NCBI RefSeq assembly: GCF_002266855.1
Contig: NZ_NGJN01000008.1
Coordinates: 1 to 64,000, forward strand
DNA: 64,000 nucleotides
From: Winogradskyella aurantia
GTDB taxonomy: Bacteria; Bacteroidota; Bacteroidia; Flavobacteriales; Flavobacteriaceae
Direction: 5' to 3'
Part shown: one piece after another, positions 36,738 to 46,049 of the stretch
Layout of the letters: every line of letters starts with the position of its first letter
Position numbering within the stretch: position 1 is the first letter of the stretch
Notes under the pieces: generated by a model
Told to the model about the DNA's origin: nothing
Database searches by the model: none
What the model saw: the letters and a program-made list of their open reading frames with translations, nothing else
Position numbers and translations under genes: made by a program

Positions 36738-38483
36738 ATGAATAAACTATTTCTTGCCCTACTGCTTTTGGCCTCTTGTGCTGAAAATTCCAACACGGAA
36801 AAAGAAAACGCGATAAAAAATGATTTCACCACTGTTTTTGAGAAAAGTGAAGGCTTTGAAACAGCAACTTATGAAGAAACCATCGATTTTTACGCACACC
36901 TGGCGAAAAACTACCCGGAAATAAGTCTGCAATCTATAGGTGATACCGACGCCGGCAAACCTTTACACATGATTACCTATAATCCGAGCAAAAGCGGCGA
37001 TAACTTCTCAGAGCTTAGAAAAGAGCACCATATTTTAATGATAAATAATGGCATCCATCCAGGGGAATCAGACGGTATTGATGCCACAATGATGCTGTTT
37101 AGGGATTTGGCAAATGGCAAAATAAAAACTAACAATAACACCATTGTTGTGACCATTCCTATTTATAATGTGGGTGGTAGCCTCAATAGAAATTCAACGA
37201 CTAGAACCAATCAAAATGGCCCAAAGGCATACGGGTTTAGGGGTAATGCCCGGAATTATGACTTAAACAGGGACTTTATAAAATCAGACACTAAAAACGC
37301 TAGGACTTTTGCTAAGATATTCCATTTGGTTAAACCTGATGTATTTATTGATAACCATGTTAGCAATGGCGCAGATTATCAATATACATTAACTCATTTA
37401 TTTACACAGCACAATAAACTAGGTGGCGCTTTGGGACCTTATCTACATACTGAAATTATGCCTCAACTCGAAAGTAAGCTCAGTGACAAATCATGGGATA
37501 TAACACCGTACGTAAATGTATTCAATAAGGTTCCAGAATCTGGATTCTCTCAGTTTTTGGATACACCGAGATACTCAACAGGTTATACGACTCTATTCAA
37601 TACCCTGGGCATGATGGTAGAAACACATATGCTTAAACCATACAAACAACGAGTTGAAGGTACATACGAACTTATGAAAAGTATGATTGAAATCGTTGAA
37701 GAAAATGGGGCGACTATTAGGCAACTCAAAGATGGTTACAAATGGTCTGTGGGTGATACCTATCCATTATCTTGGGAAGTGGACACCACAAAACACAGTA
37801 TGTTAAAATTTAAAGGCTTTGAGGCAGACAGGATTACTAGTGATATTACGGGTGCGCCTAGATTAAAATATAACAGGACCAAGCCATTTACCAAGGATGT
37901 AGTGTATGAAAATTATTTTAAACCTAAATCTCAAACTACAATTCCTAAAGCTTATGTTATTCCCCAAGGCTGGCACACTATAATTGACTTACTTCAACTA
38001 AACGATGTTGTTTTGCAAAGCATTGAAAAAGATACCATAATTAAGGTTGAATCATATCGCATAGCAGATTATGACACTAGAAAAAATGCTTACGAAGGTC
38101 ATTATATGCATTATAACACAAAAGTTAAATCATCAATAAGGAACATGAAATTTATAAAGGGTGATTATATAGTTTATACCAATCAACCTAGTCTACGCTA
38201 TTTAATAGAAACTTTAGAACCTATTGCACCAGATTCATTTTTTAACTGGAATTTCTTTGATACGATCCTACAACAAAAAGAGGGGTTTTCTCCATATGTT
38301 TGGGAAGATAAGGCTAACTTTCTTCTAAAAACCAACCCTAAGCTTCAAATTGAATACAACATTAAGATGAGTTATGATGAAGAATTTGCAAATAATTGGT
38401 ATGCACAATTAGACTGGATTCACAAAAAGAGTGAGTTCTATGAAAAAGTGCACTTACTTTATCCCATCTTCAGAATTAATTAA
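36738..38483 (+). CDS. M14-family zinc carboxypeptidase-like lipoprotein
   Basis: 581 residues. Lipobox LLASC (cysteine about 14), so an outer- or inner-membrane lipoprotein. The M14 metallopeptidase domain (about 45-330) has zinc ligands H and E in NNGIHPGESDG (about 111) and H in FIDNHVSNG (about 207), plus the catalytic-type Glu in MMVETHMLKPY (about 297). GGSLNRNSTTRTNQNGPKAYG and NYDLNRDF fit the family's substrate region. The C-terminal part (350-581) is a Bacteroidota-specific extension. The likely substrate is peptides or peptidoglycan fragments; unproven. No neighbour in an operon. Confidence 0.88.
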   Translation: MNKLFLALLLLASCAENSNTEKENAIKNDFTTVFEKSEGFETATYEETIDFYAHLAKNYPEISLQSIGDTDAGKPLHMITYNPSKSGDNFSELRKEHHILMINNGIHPGESDGIDATMMLFRDLANGKIKTNNNTIVVTIPIYNVGGSLNRNSTTRTNQNGPKAYGFRGNARNYDLNRDFIKSDTKNARTFAKIFHLVKPDVFIDNHVSNGADYQYTLTHLFTQHNKLGGALGPYLHTEIMPQLESKLSDKSWDITPYVNVFNKVPESGFSQFLDTPRYSTGYTTLFNTLGMMVETHMLKPYKQRVEGTYELMKSMIEIVEENGATIRQLKDGYKWSVGDTYPLSWEVDTTKHSMLKFKGFEADRITSDITGAPRLKYNRTKPFTKDVVYENYFKPKSQTTIPKAYVIPQGWHTIIDLLQLNDVVLQSIEKDTIIKVESYRIADYDTRKNAYEGHYMHYNTKVKSSIRNMKFIKGDYIVYTNQPSLRYLIETLEPIAPDSFFNWNFFDTILQQKEGFSPYVWEDKANFLLKTNPKLQIEYNIKMSYDEEFANNWYAQLDWIHKKSEFYEKVHLLYPIFRIN

Positions 38484-38565
38484 ATGGAAGAACCGATAAA
38501 ATTTTATACATGAAATGGTTAGCTAAAAAATTCAAGGTTTTAAAAGGATGTTGTTTGCCGATAGC

Positions 38566-39147
38566 TTAAACCAAAACCTTAATGTTTGCATAACTATTTT
38601 CAAGTGCTTTTTTAGATGCATTTTTATCCAGCCACTGCACCTTGGTTATACCTTCGTTTTCTTGTGGAAGAAGCTCACCCTCAAAATTGGTTTTCATTTC
38701 AAACCAATAGGTCACCTTTATCCTATGTTTTCCATTGCGCTTAAAAATATGATAAGTTGTAGGTAAACTTTTAGTAATAGCCAATCCCTTCACACCCGTT
38801 TCTTCTTCAACTTCTCGGATTGCGGTTTCTTCAATAGATTCCTTGCGCTCGGCTTTTCCTTTAGGCAAATCCCATTTGTCGTTTCTATAGATAAAAAGAA
38901 CCTCATTCTTTTTGTTATAGACTTTGCCTCCCCCTGCCACTACCACTGGGAGTAACTTAAGAAAATGCTTAAGAAGCTTTTCTGGGTTTTTGTGTACTAA
39001 ATGAACCGCTTTTAAATCTGTTTTATTTAAGGTTTTGATAACCTTACCGATACTAACAGATTTTAGAAGGAACGATTTGAAATCAGTCTCAGGTTGTACT
39101 TCTGAGGTTAAAATAATAGGTTTATTACCAACGTAAACCGTGTACAT
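38566..39147 (-). CDS. NUDIX hydrolase
   Basis: 193 residues from ATG 39147; an upstream TTG adds one residue. The Nudix box GX5EX7REUXEEXGU is complete in GKAERKESIEETAIREVEEE followed by TG (about 96). An N-terminal segment (1-60) of small mixed structure precedes it. Substrate unknown. Divergent from pyrE across 120 bp. Confidence 0.9.
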   Translation of the reverse strand: MYTVYVGNKPIILTSEVQPETDFKSFLLKSVSIGKVIKTLNKTDLKAVHLVHKNPEKLLKHFLKLLPVVVAGGGKVYNKKNEVLFIYRNDKWDLPKGKAERKESIEETAIREVEEETGVKGLAITKSLPTTYHIFKRNGKHRIKVTYWFEMKTNFEGELLPQENEGITKVQWLDKNASKKALENSYANIKVLV

Positions 39148-39255
39148 CAATTAGGAAAATTACCACTTCATTAGTGTAAAAGTATTATTTTTTTTATTAA
39201 AAATGTTGAATTAAAAATTAATTGTATTTAAAATGAGTGAAGCTACAAAATTGTT

Positions 39256-39263
39256 TAATTTTG
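39256..39263 (+). promoter_or_regulatory. -7 box of pyrE
   Basis: TAATTTTG followed by CC lies 4 bp before the pyrE ATG (39268), again implying a leaderless or near-leaderless mRNA. No good -33 TTG at normal spacing. Confidence 0.45.
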
Positions 39264-39267
39264 CCGT

Positions 39268-39912
39268 ATGATTTTTAATAAGGAAACCGCCAAGAAAACC
39301 GCTGAAGTCTTATTACAGATTAACGCTATTAAATTACAACCTGAGGACCCATTTACCTGGGCGTCTGGATGGAAATCTCCAATTTATTGTGATAACCGAA
39401 TTGTATTGTCTTTTCCTCTGATAAGGAATTACATTAGGGAAACACTTGCTAAATATATTGAGATCCACTATGGAAAGCCAGATGTTATTGCTGGTGTAGC
39501 TACAGGTGCCATAGGAATTGGGGCATTGGTTGCTGAATATTTGAATTTGCCTTTTGTTTATGTGAGACCTGAAGCTAAGAAGCACGGTCGACAAAATCAA
39601 ATTGAAGGATATTTGGAGCAGGGCCAAAACGTGGTGGTTGTAGAAGATTTAATCAGTACTGGAAAAAGTAGCCTTAATGCCGTAAAAGCATTGCAGGAGG
39701 CTGAAGTTAATGTAAAAGGCATGGTTGCAATTTTTTCATATGGTTTTGAAATCGCCGAAAAAAACTTTGAAAAAGCTAATGTTCAATTGCATACACTGAG
39801 TAATTATGACAATCTTTTAGAACAAGCCTTGGACACAAATTATATTTCCCAAAAACAACGTTCTATTTTGGCAGATTGGAATGCCAATCCTAGTGAGTGG
39901 AACGCGATTTGA
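39268..39912 (+). CDS. pyrE: Orotate phosphoribosyltransferase
   Basis: Makes orotidine 5'-monophosphate from orotate and PRPP in pyrimidine synthesis. 214 residues. The PRPP-binding signature is VVVVEDLISTGKSS (about 122). WASGWKSPIYCDNR and VRPEAKKHGRQNQIEG (PRPP/orotate site) are complete. carA of the same pathway is at 54561. An SRPBCC-type gene follows after 32 bp. Confidence 0.95.
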   Translation: MIFNKETAKKTAEVLLQINAIKLQPEDPFTWASGWKSPIYCDNRIVLSFPLIRNYIRETLAKYIEIHYGKPDVIAGVATGAIGIGALVAEYLNLPFVYVRPEAKKHGRQNQIEGYLEQGQNVVVVEDLISTGKSSLNAVKALQEAEVNVKGMVAIFSYGFEIAEKNFEKANVQLHTLSNYDNLLEQALDTNYISQKQRSILADWNANPSEWNAI

Positions 39913-39944
39913 TATAAACGTATTAGGACAGAAAAAACCAAGTC

Positions 39945-40340
39945 ATGAAATTAGAATCTCCAAAAGTTGTTTTAGATAAAAGTGCAGAAGAAACATTCAA
40001 TTTTTTGTCTGATGTAAAAAATTTTGAATCGTTAATGCCTGAGAATATTAGTAAATTCGAAGTACTTGACGAGGGGAAATTCTTATTTGCGCTTAAGGGT
40101 ATGCCAGAAATAATCTTACAAAAAAAGGAAACTATACCTTTTGAAAAGATTGTCTTAGGTGCTGCCGGAGGAAAATTAGACTTCTCATTAACTTGTTTTA
40201 TCACAAACGTTGATGATAATAAGAGCGAAGCAAATTTGGTGTTTGATGGTGAGTTTAATCCTATGATGTCCATGATGATAAAAGGGCCTATTTCTAAGTT
40301 TATAGAAACCTTAACCACGAATATGAAAACTGCCGTTTAA
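39945..40340 (+). CDS. SRPBCC (START/CoxG-like) family protein
   Basis: 131 residues. The pattern SPKVVLDKSAEETFNFLSD, then FESLMPENISKFEVLDEG, FDGEFNPMMSMMIKGPISKF and a C-terminal helix is that of the helix-grip fold. Ligand or function unknown; a lipid or hydrophobic molecule is the usual guess for the fold. It follows pyrE on the same strand, and its stop codon overlaps the end of birA on the other strand by 4 bp. Confidence 0.75.
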   Translation: MKLESPKVVLDKSAEETFNFLSDVKNFESLMPENISKFEVLDEGKFLFALKGMPEIILQKKETIPFEKIVLGAAGGKLDFSLTCFITNVDDNKSEANLVFDGEFNPMMSMMIKGPISKFIETLTTNMKTAV

Positions 40341-41068
40341 TATAAAAGATTGACTTCCTTAAAGTTAAAAGATTTAATAATATCGTCCTCAATCAATATC
40401 CTAAGTTTTCCGTCATTATCTATACCTTTTATGATACCAGAAAAGGTCTCTCCTATTTGTGTTTTAAAAGTCGATGGTTTGTGTATTCTAAACAATTGAG
40501 ACTGATACTCCTCCTTAATAGCGGCCAGTTCACCCGAATCTAATAAACCTAAATATAGTTTAAGCTTATTTAAGACCTCAGAAAGTACCTCATCCTTATC
40601 TTGTAAGACACCTGTAAGTAGATATAATGAACTGGCATTGGGTAAATTATAAAAGAACTTTTGATTCACATTTAACCCAAAACCAATAACAGACCCAACG
40701 TAAGAGTTGTTTTTAATGACATTCTCTATTAAAATACCACAAATTTTTTTGTCTTCTGACAAAATGTCGTTTGGCCATTTTATCTTAAGTTTAGGTAGAC
40801 GAAATTTTTTAAGGCCCTGGCAAATAGCCAATGAAACAGCCATACTTACAAAGAATTGCTCATCTATATTTAATGTATTTACCCTCTTGAATACACTAAC
40901 AGTTAGGTTCTTACCTTTTTCTGATTGCCAAAAAGTTCCCATCTGTCCCCTACCTTTGGTTTGAACTTCACTTGCAACTACCGTAAAATCTTTTGGTAAG
41001 GTAACTGATGTCATACTTTTTAAATAGGCATTAGTAGAGTCAATGGCATCAAGTTTGATTATATACAT
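40337..41068 (-). CDS. birA: Biotin--[acetyl-CoA-carboxylase] ligase (monofunctional BirA)
   Basis: Attaches biotin to the biotin carboxyl carrier protein. 243 residues, lacking the N-terminal helix-turn-helix of E. coli BirA, so it cannot be the transcriptional repressor. The biotin loop is TKGRGQMGTFWQSEKGKNL (about 36), KIKWPNDIL (about 96) and ICGILIENVIKN follow. The C-terminal SH3-like part is GETFSGIIKGIDNDGKL. Convergent with the SRPBCC gene (4 bp overlap), divergent from rsfS. Confidence 0.94.
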   Translation of the reverse strand: MYIIKLDAIDSTNAYLKSMTSVTLPKDFTVVASEVQTKGRGQMGTFWQSEKGKNLTVSVFKRVNTLNIDEQFFVSMAVSLAICQGLKKFRLPKLKIKWPNDILSEDKKICGILIENVIKNNSYVGSVIGFGLNVNQKFFYNLPNASSLYLLTGVLQDKDEVLSEVLNKLKLYLGLLDSGELAAIKEEYQSQLFRIHKPSTFKTQIGETFSGIIKGIDNDGKLRILIEDDIIKSFNFKEVNLLY

Positions 41069-41133
41069 GCAAAGGGCATTTTATTTTATAGTTTTCTTAT
41101 GAAATATAGGACTTACAAGAACTAAAAAAATAA

Positions 41134-41141
41134 TAACTTTG
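41134..41141 (+). promoter_or_regulatory. -7 box of the rsfS-ftsH transcript
   Basis: TAACTTTG followed by CA lies 20 bp before the rsfS ATG. Confidence 0.5.
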
Positions 41142-41161
41142 CATAAAATTAAAACATTTTA

Positions 41162-41533
41162 ATGACGGAACGAAAAACCAATGCTGACCAACTCATTACA
41201 ACCATAATTAGTGGAATAGAAGACGTAAAGGGAAAAGAAATTACAGTTTTAGATTTAAGAGATATAGAAAACACAGTTTGCGATTATTTTATAGTTTGTG
41301 AAGGTACCTCTAACACACAGGTCAACGCAATCGTAAACTCAATCCAAAAACAAGTTAGCAAAACACTTAAGGATAAACCCTGGCATATTGAGGGAACCGA
41401 TAATGCTGAATGGGTCCTTATGGACTATGTCAACGTTGTGGTCCATGTTTTTCAAAAACAGATAAGAGAATATTACGACATTGAAAGTCTTTGGGGAGAC
41501 GCTAAGACAACCCAAATAGAAACAAGTTATTAA
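41162..41533 (+). CDS. rsfS: Ribosomal silencing factor RsfS
   Basis: Binds ribosomal protein L14 and blocks 30S/50S joining under starvation. 123 residues, normal length. Signatures: ITVLDLRDIENTVCDYFIVC, GTSNTQVNAIV, PWHIEGTDNAEWVLMDYVNV and VHVFQKQIREYYDIESLW. ftsH follows 17 bp downstream, the usual order in Bacteroidota, and both likely share a promoter. Confidence 0.95.
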   Translation: MTERKTNADQLITTIISGIEDVKGKEITVLDLRDIENTVCDYFIVCEGTSNTQVNAIVNSIQKQVSKTLKDKPWHIEGTDNAEWVLMDYVNVVVHVFQKQIREYYDIESLWGDAKTTQIETSY

Positions 41534-41550
41534 AAAGACAAAAGCTAAGA

Positions 41551-43527
41551 ATGGCAAAAGACAATAAAAATTCAAATAAAAAACCTAAAGTAAATCCGTA
41601 TTGGATTTATGGTGTTATTATAGCGGTATTCATTTCAATACAACTATTCTCAGGTGGTTTTGGAGGCTCCACAGGAACTCAAACAACTCCGGCCCAGTTT
41701 TTAGACTATTTAAGCAAGGGAGATGTTGAAAAAGTTGAGATTGTAAATAAGAGAGAGGCTCGAGTATACCTTACAAAAGAAGCTCAAGAACAAGAGGTAC
41801 ATAAAAAATCAGTACCCAAAACGATGTTTCCATCGGTAACTCCGGTGCCTAATTACAAGTTTGAGTTTGGTAGCCTTGAAAATTTCGAGGATGATGTAAA
41901 TGAAACAATTAAGGAAAATAATCTAACTACTGAACTTACCTACGAGACAGAACATAATGTCTGGGGTGACTTTTTATTGACCTTACTGCCTTTTGTTTTA
42001 ATAATTGGTGTTTGGATATTCATTATGCGCCGCATGTCTTCAGGCGGAGGTGGTGGAGCTGGAGGCCAAATATTTAATATTGGAAAATCCAAAGCAAAGC
42101 TTTTTGATGAAAAAACAGATACGAAAACCTCTTTTAAGGATGTTGCAGGTTTAGAAGGAGCTAAAGAAGAAGTTCAGGAAATAGTTGACTTTCTAAAATA
42201 TCCAGAAAAATATACTGCCTTAGGAGGAAAAATACCAAAAGGTGCTTTATTGGTAGGGCCTCCAGGAACAGGTAAAACGTTATTAGCTAAAGCTGTCGCA
42301 GGGGAAGCTAAAGTGCCGTTCTTTTCACTCTCGGGTTCTGACTTTGTGGAAATGTTTGTTGGTGTTGGTGCTTCTCGAGTTAGAGACCTTTTCAAACAAG
42401 CTAAGGAAAAGTCTCCTTCAATTATTTTTATAGATGAAATTGATGCGATTGGAAGGGCAAGAGGTAAGAATAACTTCTCCGGCTCTAATGATGAGCGCGA
42501 AAACACCTTAAACCAGCTCTTAACCGAAATGGATGGTTTTGGCACCAATACCAATGTGATTGTATTGGCCGCAACTAACCGAGCTGACGTATTGGACAGC
42601 GCTCTTATGCGGGCAGGCCGATTTGACCGTCAAATATATGTTGATTTACCAGACGTTAGGGAGCGTAAAGAAATCTTTGAAGTTCATCTCAGACCACTAA
42701 AGAAGGAAGAGACACTAGATATTGAGTTTTTAGCAAAACAAACACCCGGATTCTCAGGTGCGGACATTGCAAACGTTTGTAATGAAGCTGCCCTAATTGC
42801 TGCTAGAAAAGGAAAAAAAGCGGTTAACAAGCAAGATTTTCTTGACGCCGTGGATAGAATCATTGGCGGTCTGGAAAAGAAGAATAAAATTATAACACCA
42901 GAAGAAAAAAGAGCCGTGGCTTTCCATGAAGCAGGTCATGCCACGATCAGCTGGATGTTAGAACATGCCGCCCCGTTGGTAAAAGTGACTATTGTGCCGA
43001 GAGGTCGCTCTCTTGGAGCTGCCTGGTACTTACCAGAAGAACGCCTTATTGTTAGGCCGGAACAAATGTTAGACGAAATGTGTGCTGCTTTGGGTGGGCG
43101 TGCAGCAGAGCAGGTTACCTTTGGTCAAATCTCTACAGGTGCTTTAAGCGATTTAGAGAAAGTTACCAAGCAGGCAAGAGCCATGGTCACCATTTATGGC
43201 CTGAGTAAAAAAGTGGGGAACTTAACTTATTACGATTCATCGGGACAATCTGAATATGGGTTTACAAAGCCATATAGCGAGCGTACAGCAGAACTTATCG
43301 ATAAAGAAATTTCCGATATTATTGAAGAACAATATGTCCGTGCCGTCAAGCTGTTAGAAGAGAACAAAGATAAATTGACGCAACTAGCAGAAGTACTGTT
43401 AGATAAAGAAGTTATTTTTAAAGACAACCTGGAAAAAATATTCGGAAAACGTCCATTTGAAAAACAAGAAAGTTTCGAAGAGGCAGCAAAGGAAGAACCG
43501 AATCAGGATATCTCGGAAGAGGAGTGA
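41551..43527 (+). CDS. ftsH: ATP-dependent zinc metalloprotease FtsH
   Basis: Membrane AAA+ protease for membrane-protein quality control. 658 residues. Two membrane helices (about 13-32 and 138-157) flank a periplasmic domain. AAA domain: Walker A GPPGTGKT (about 236), Walker B SIIFIDEIDAIG, SRH ATNRADVLDSALMRAGRFDRQ. The zinc site HEAGH is near residue 457. The C-terminus is acidic (EAAKEEPNQDISEEE). All catalytic motifs are intact. Confidence 0.97.
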   Translation: MAKDNKNSNKKPKVNPYWIYGVIIAVFISIQLFSGGFGGSTGTQTTPAQFLDYLSKGDVEKVEIVNKREARVYLTKEAQEQEVHKKSVPKTMFPSVTPVPNYKFEFGSLENFEDDVNETIKENNLTTELTYETEHNVWGDFLLTLLPFVLIIGVWIFIMRRMSSGGGGGAGGQIFNIGKSKAKLFDEKTDTKTSFKDVAGLEGAKEEVQEIVDFLKYPEKYTALGGKIPKGALLVGPPGTGKTLLAKAVAGEAKVPFFSLSGSDFVEMFVGVGASRVRDLFKQAKEKSPSIIFIDEIDAIGRARGKNNFSGSNDERENTLNQLLTEMDGFGTNTNVIVLAATNRADVLDSALMRAGRFDRQIYVDLPDVRERKEIFEVHLRPLKKEETLDIEFLAKQTPGFSGADIANVCNEAALIAARKGKKAVNKQDFLDAVDRIIGGLEKKNKIITPEEKRAVAFHEAGHATISWMLEHAAPLVKVTIVPRGRSLGAAWYLPEERLIVRPEQMLDEMCAALGGRAAEQVTFGQISTGALSDLEKVTKQARAMVTIYGLSKKVGNLTYYDSSGQSEYGFTKPYSERTAELIDKEISDIIEEQYVRAVKLLEENKDKLTQLAEVLLDKEVIFKDNLEKIFGKRPFEKQESFEEAAKEEPNQDISEEE

Positions 43528-43544
43528 AATACGCCAAACCTATA

Positions 43545-43581
43545 AAAAACTTAAATTGACAGTATGTTCGTTTAAGTTTTT
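43545..43581 (+). terminator. Terminator of ftsH
   Basis: The stem AAAAACTTAAA / TTTAAGTTTTT with a 15-nt loop, 17 bp after the ftsH stop. The -33 TTG of the next promoter lies inside its loop. Confidence 0.65.
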
Positions 43582-43590
43582 TTATATTTG
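43556..43590 (+). promoter_or_regulatory. Promoter of the LUD-cdsA-psd-ACBP operon
   Basis: TTG (43556-43558, in TTGACA) and TATATTTG (43583-43590), spacer 24 bp, 35 bp before the LUD gene. Confidence 0.5.
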
Positions 43591-43625
43591 ATAAATACCT
43601 AATTCCTTATAACAGCACCTATTGA

Positions 43626-44234
43626 ATGAGCTTATTTCGTAAACTCTTCGGTAAAAAATCAGATAAAACTGAAGAAAGCATTCCTAATCAAGAGCGTGGC
43701 AAATATATGCCTGAGATTAAGTTGCCTGCAGATGAGCGATTTACCATAAACTTTAAAGCTAACGGAGGTAAATTTCTATATTGTGAAAATATGGATGAAA
43801 TCAAGGATAGCTTTAATTCCATCTTAGAGGAAAATAACTGGCAAGATGAAAAGGTCTTTCTAATCGATGAGCGACTAAAGGCTCTTTTTAAGGATTTTAA
43901 TATCAATACCACCAAGCTCGTTTCCGAAAGCGCCTATTTTTTATCAACTTGTGAATACTTAATTTCAGACGACGGCTCACTACTAATATCATCAAATCAA
44001 ATCGCTGAAAAGAAATTACAAGAACTTCCTGATCATTTTATCATTTATGCCACTACCAGCCAATTTGTTGAAAATATTGGTGAAGGTCTAAAGGGTATCA
44101 AGGCCAAAAGTAAATCTACTATACCTACAAATATTACTACCATTAAGCATTTTAAGACGGTTGACGATAAAGACTTCTTAACTTACGGAAGCAGCGCTAA
44201 GAATTTGTACTTACTTCTACTTGAAGATCTGTAA
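43626..44234 (+). CDS. LUD domain protein (LutC/YkgG-like)
   Basis: 202 residues. The LUD fold is seen in TTKLVSESAYFLSTCEYLIS, DDGSLLISSNQIAEKKLQELP, HFIIYATTSQFVENIGEGL and the tail YGSSAKNLYLLLLEDL. LutC partners take part in lactate oxidation, but no LutA or LutB gene is here. In this operon it lies with phospholipid genes, its stop overlapping the cdsA start (TAATG). A role in lipid metabolism cannot be inferred from the fold alone. Confidence 0.75.
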   Translation: MSLFRKLFGKKSDKTEESIPNQERGKYMPEIKLPADERFTINFKANGGKFLYCENMDEIKDSFNSILEENNWQDEKVFLIDERLKALFKDFNINTTKLVSESAYFLSTCEYLISDDGSLLISSNQIAEKKLQELPDHFIIYATTSQFVENIGEGLKGIKAKSKSTIPTNITTIKHFKTVDDKDFLTYGSSAKNLYLLLLEDL

Positions 44235-45043
44235 TGAAAGAGTTATTTACAAGAGCAATTTCTGGATTAATCTATGCCTTGTTATTGATTTGTTCCCTTT
44301 ATTTTCAGCAAGGTTTATTCCTTGTTCTTTTTGTGTTTGGAATAATAAGCCTGATTGAATTTAATAAACTTATCTCTTTAAAATCTGTAGTTCCATATAT
44401 CATTTTCACCATCTTTTATATTGTTTTCGGATATTTATGTGTCCAAAATTCAGGTTTACCCGAAAGTGATGAGGTAATTCAAATTTTATTGGTCATCACA
44501 ATTTTTGTGAATCTTATCTTGATTAAAGATCTATTTACCACCAAGAAAATACCACTCTTTGAATCTAAACGCTTCATAACAACAACCTTTTACCTCTCAA
44601 GCGGCTTTATTTTTATGTTGCAAATAGGAAATTATAAAAATGAATTCACACCATTACTTTTACTAGGCAGCTTCATTCTTATTTGGGTCAACGATAGTGC
44701 GGCCTATTTGGTTGGTAAAAATTTTGGACATCAAAAATTATTTCCGAGTATTTCCCCTAAAAAAACGGTAGAGGGTTTTTTAGGAGGTTTGCTGTTTGCA
44801 TGTATTTCAAGCTATTTTATTGCTTTATATACAGAAACATTAAGTTTTAATAGTTGGCTCATCTTAGCCATCATTGTAAGTGTTCTTGGAACTTTTGGAG
44901 ATTTAATCGAATCAAAATTTAAGCGACAGGCAGGAGTTAAGGACAGTGGAATTATCATGCCTGGCCATGGCGGTTTATTAGACCGCTTGGATAGTCTTAT
45001 ATTTGCCGCACCTTTTATATATTTATTTTTAAGAATTTCATAG
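44234..45043 (+). CDS. cdsA: Phosphatidate cytidylyltransferase
   Basis: Makes CDP-diacylglycerol from phosphatidate and CTP. 269 residues with about seven membrane helices. The C-terminal family signature is clear: KFKRQAGVKDSGIIMPGHGG then LLDRLDSL (about 230-255). NDSAAYLVGKNFGHQKLFPS is the other conserved block. It is translationally coupled to the LUD gene (overlapping TAATG) and followed by psd after 2 bp. Confidence 0.95.
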   Translation: MKELFTRAISGLIYALLLICSLYFQQGLFLVLFVFGIISLIEFNKLISLKSVVPYIIFTIFYIVFGYLCVQNSGLPESDEVIQILLVITIFVNLILIKDLFTTKKIPLFESKRFITTTFYLSSGFIFMLQIGNYKNEFTPLLLLGSFILIWVNDSAAYLVGKNFGHQKLFPSISPKKTVEGFLGGLLFACISSYFIALYTETLSFNSWLILAIIVSVLGTFGDLIESKFKRQAGVKDSGIIMPGHGGLLDRLDSLIFAAPFIYLFLRIS

Positions 45044-45045
45044 TT

Positions 45046-45699
45046 ATGTTTCACAGAGAAGGGCATAAAATCATTTTTACTACACTAGTCTTCGTAGTTG
45101 GTTCATTTTTTCTAATAGACGAATTCATGACTATTGAATGGTTGAGAAAGGCTTTAATGATTGCTGTACTTATTATCTTTGTACTCATTCTCCAATTTTT
45201 CAGGAACCCTAAGCGACATACACATACTAATGAGAATAATGCACTGTCTCCTGTTGATGGTAAAGTTGTAGTTATTGAGGAGGTTTTTGAAAAAGAATTT
45301 CTAAAGGAAAAGTGTATTCAGGTTTCTGTTTTTATGTCCCCACTAAACGTGCATGTAACAAGATATCCTGTAACAGGCACAATTGTTTATAGTAAATACC
45401 ACCCTGGGAAATATTTGGTAGCTTGGCACCCTAAATCTAGTGAGGAAAATGAACGGACTACCGTTGTAATTGAAAATAATCGTTTTGGTAAAGTGTTATA
45501 CAGACAAATCGCCGGGGCACTTGCTAGACGCATTGTCAACTATGCAAAAGTAAATACTATGGCCACACAAGGCGCTGATTCCGGTTTTATTAAATTTGGG
45601 TCAAGAGTAGATTTATTTTTACCTTTAAATGCTGACATAAAAGTAGAAATTAACCAAAGCGTTCGTGGTGGCGAAACCATTATTGCCGAAGTGAAATGA
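45046..45699 (+). CDS. psd: Phosphatidylserine decarboxylase proenzyme
   Basis: Makes phosphatidylethanolamine from phosphatidylserine. 217 residues, the short bacterial/archaeal type. N-terminal membrane segments, then SPVDGKVVVIEE, FMSPLNVHVTRYPVTG and the self-cleavage site FGS in GFIKFGSRVDLF (about 183), where Ser becomes the pyruvoyl group. The catalytic Asp/His residues lie upstream in SPVDG and NVHVTR. No pssA gene, needed to make the substrate, is in this window. Confidence 0.94.
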   Translation: MFHREGHKIIFTTLVFVVGSFFLIDEFMTIEWLRKALMIAVLIIFVLILQFFRNPKRHTHTNENNALSPVDGKVVVIEEVFEKEFLKEKCIQVSVFMSPLNVHVTRYPVTGTIVYSKYHPGKYLVAWHPKSSEENERTTVVIENNRFGKVLYRQIAGALARRIVNYAKVNTMATQGADSGFIKFGSRVDLFLPLNADIKVEINQSVRGGETIIAEVK

Positions 45700-45962
45700 C
45701 ACCTGAGGAACTCGAAATAGAATTTAGGGATGCCGTTGAGCGCGTTAATTCGCATACAGCTCCTTTTCCTGCTGACTTTTTATTACGATTATATGCCTAC
45801 TACAAAAAGGCAACAAATGACTACGGTCGACCGAATAGTAAAAAGCAAATTATAAATGCTTTCAAGACCAATGCTCTTTTTCAAGTTCAAGATATTAGTC
45901 AAGACCAGGCAAAACAAGAGTATATCAACTTAGTCAAAAATTACTTCTTATATCGCAAATAA
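45696..45962 (+). CDS. Acyl-CoA-binding protein
   Basis: 88 residues, a complete four-helix ACBP: FRDAVERVNSHTAPFPADFL, LYAYYKKATNDYG, then NSKKQIINAFKTNAL and the final helix QAKQEYINLVKNYFLYRK. Binds long-chain acyl-CoA in the cytoplasm. The ATG overlaps the psd stop (ATGA), so it is translationally coupled; acyl-CoA binding next to CDP-DAG and PE synthesis fits lipid traffic. Such proteins are typical of eukaryotes but do occur in Bacteroidota. Confidence 0.9.
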   Translation: MTPEELEIEFRDAVERVNSHTAPFPADFLLRLYAYYKKATNDYGRPNSKKQIINAFKTNALFQVQDISQDQAKQEYINLVKNYFLYRK

Positions 45963-45982
45963 GTTAATGCTATCTAAAAAAA

Positions 45983-46012
45983 GAAATCACCAATTTTATT
46001 GGTGATTTCAAA
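45983..46012. terminator. Bidirectional terminator after the ACBP gene
   Basis: A perfect 12-bp stem, GAAATCACCAAT / ATTGGTGATTTC, with a 3-nt loop, between the convergent ACBP and 46050-46739 genes; A-run before and A/T run after. Confidence 0.85.
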
Positions 46013-46049
46013 ATGATTATAAGTCAAAATAAAATTTATAGTGCGATAT

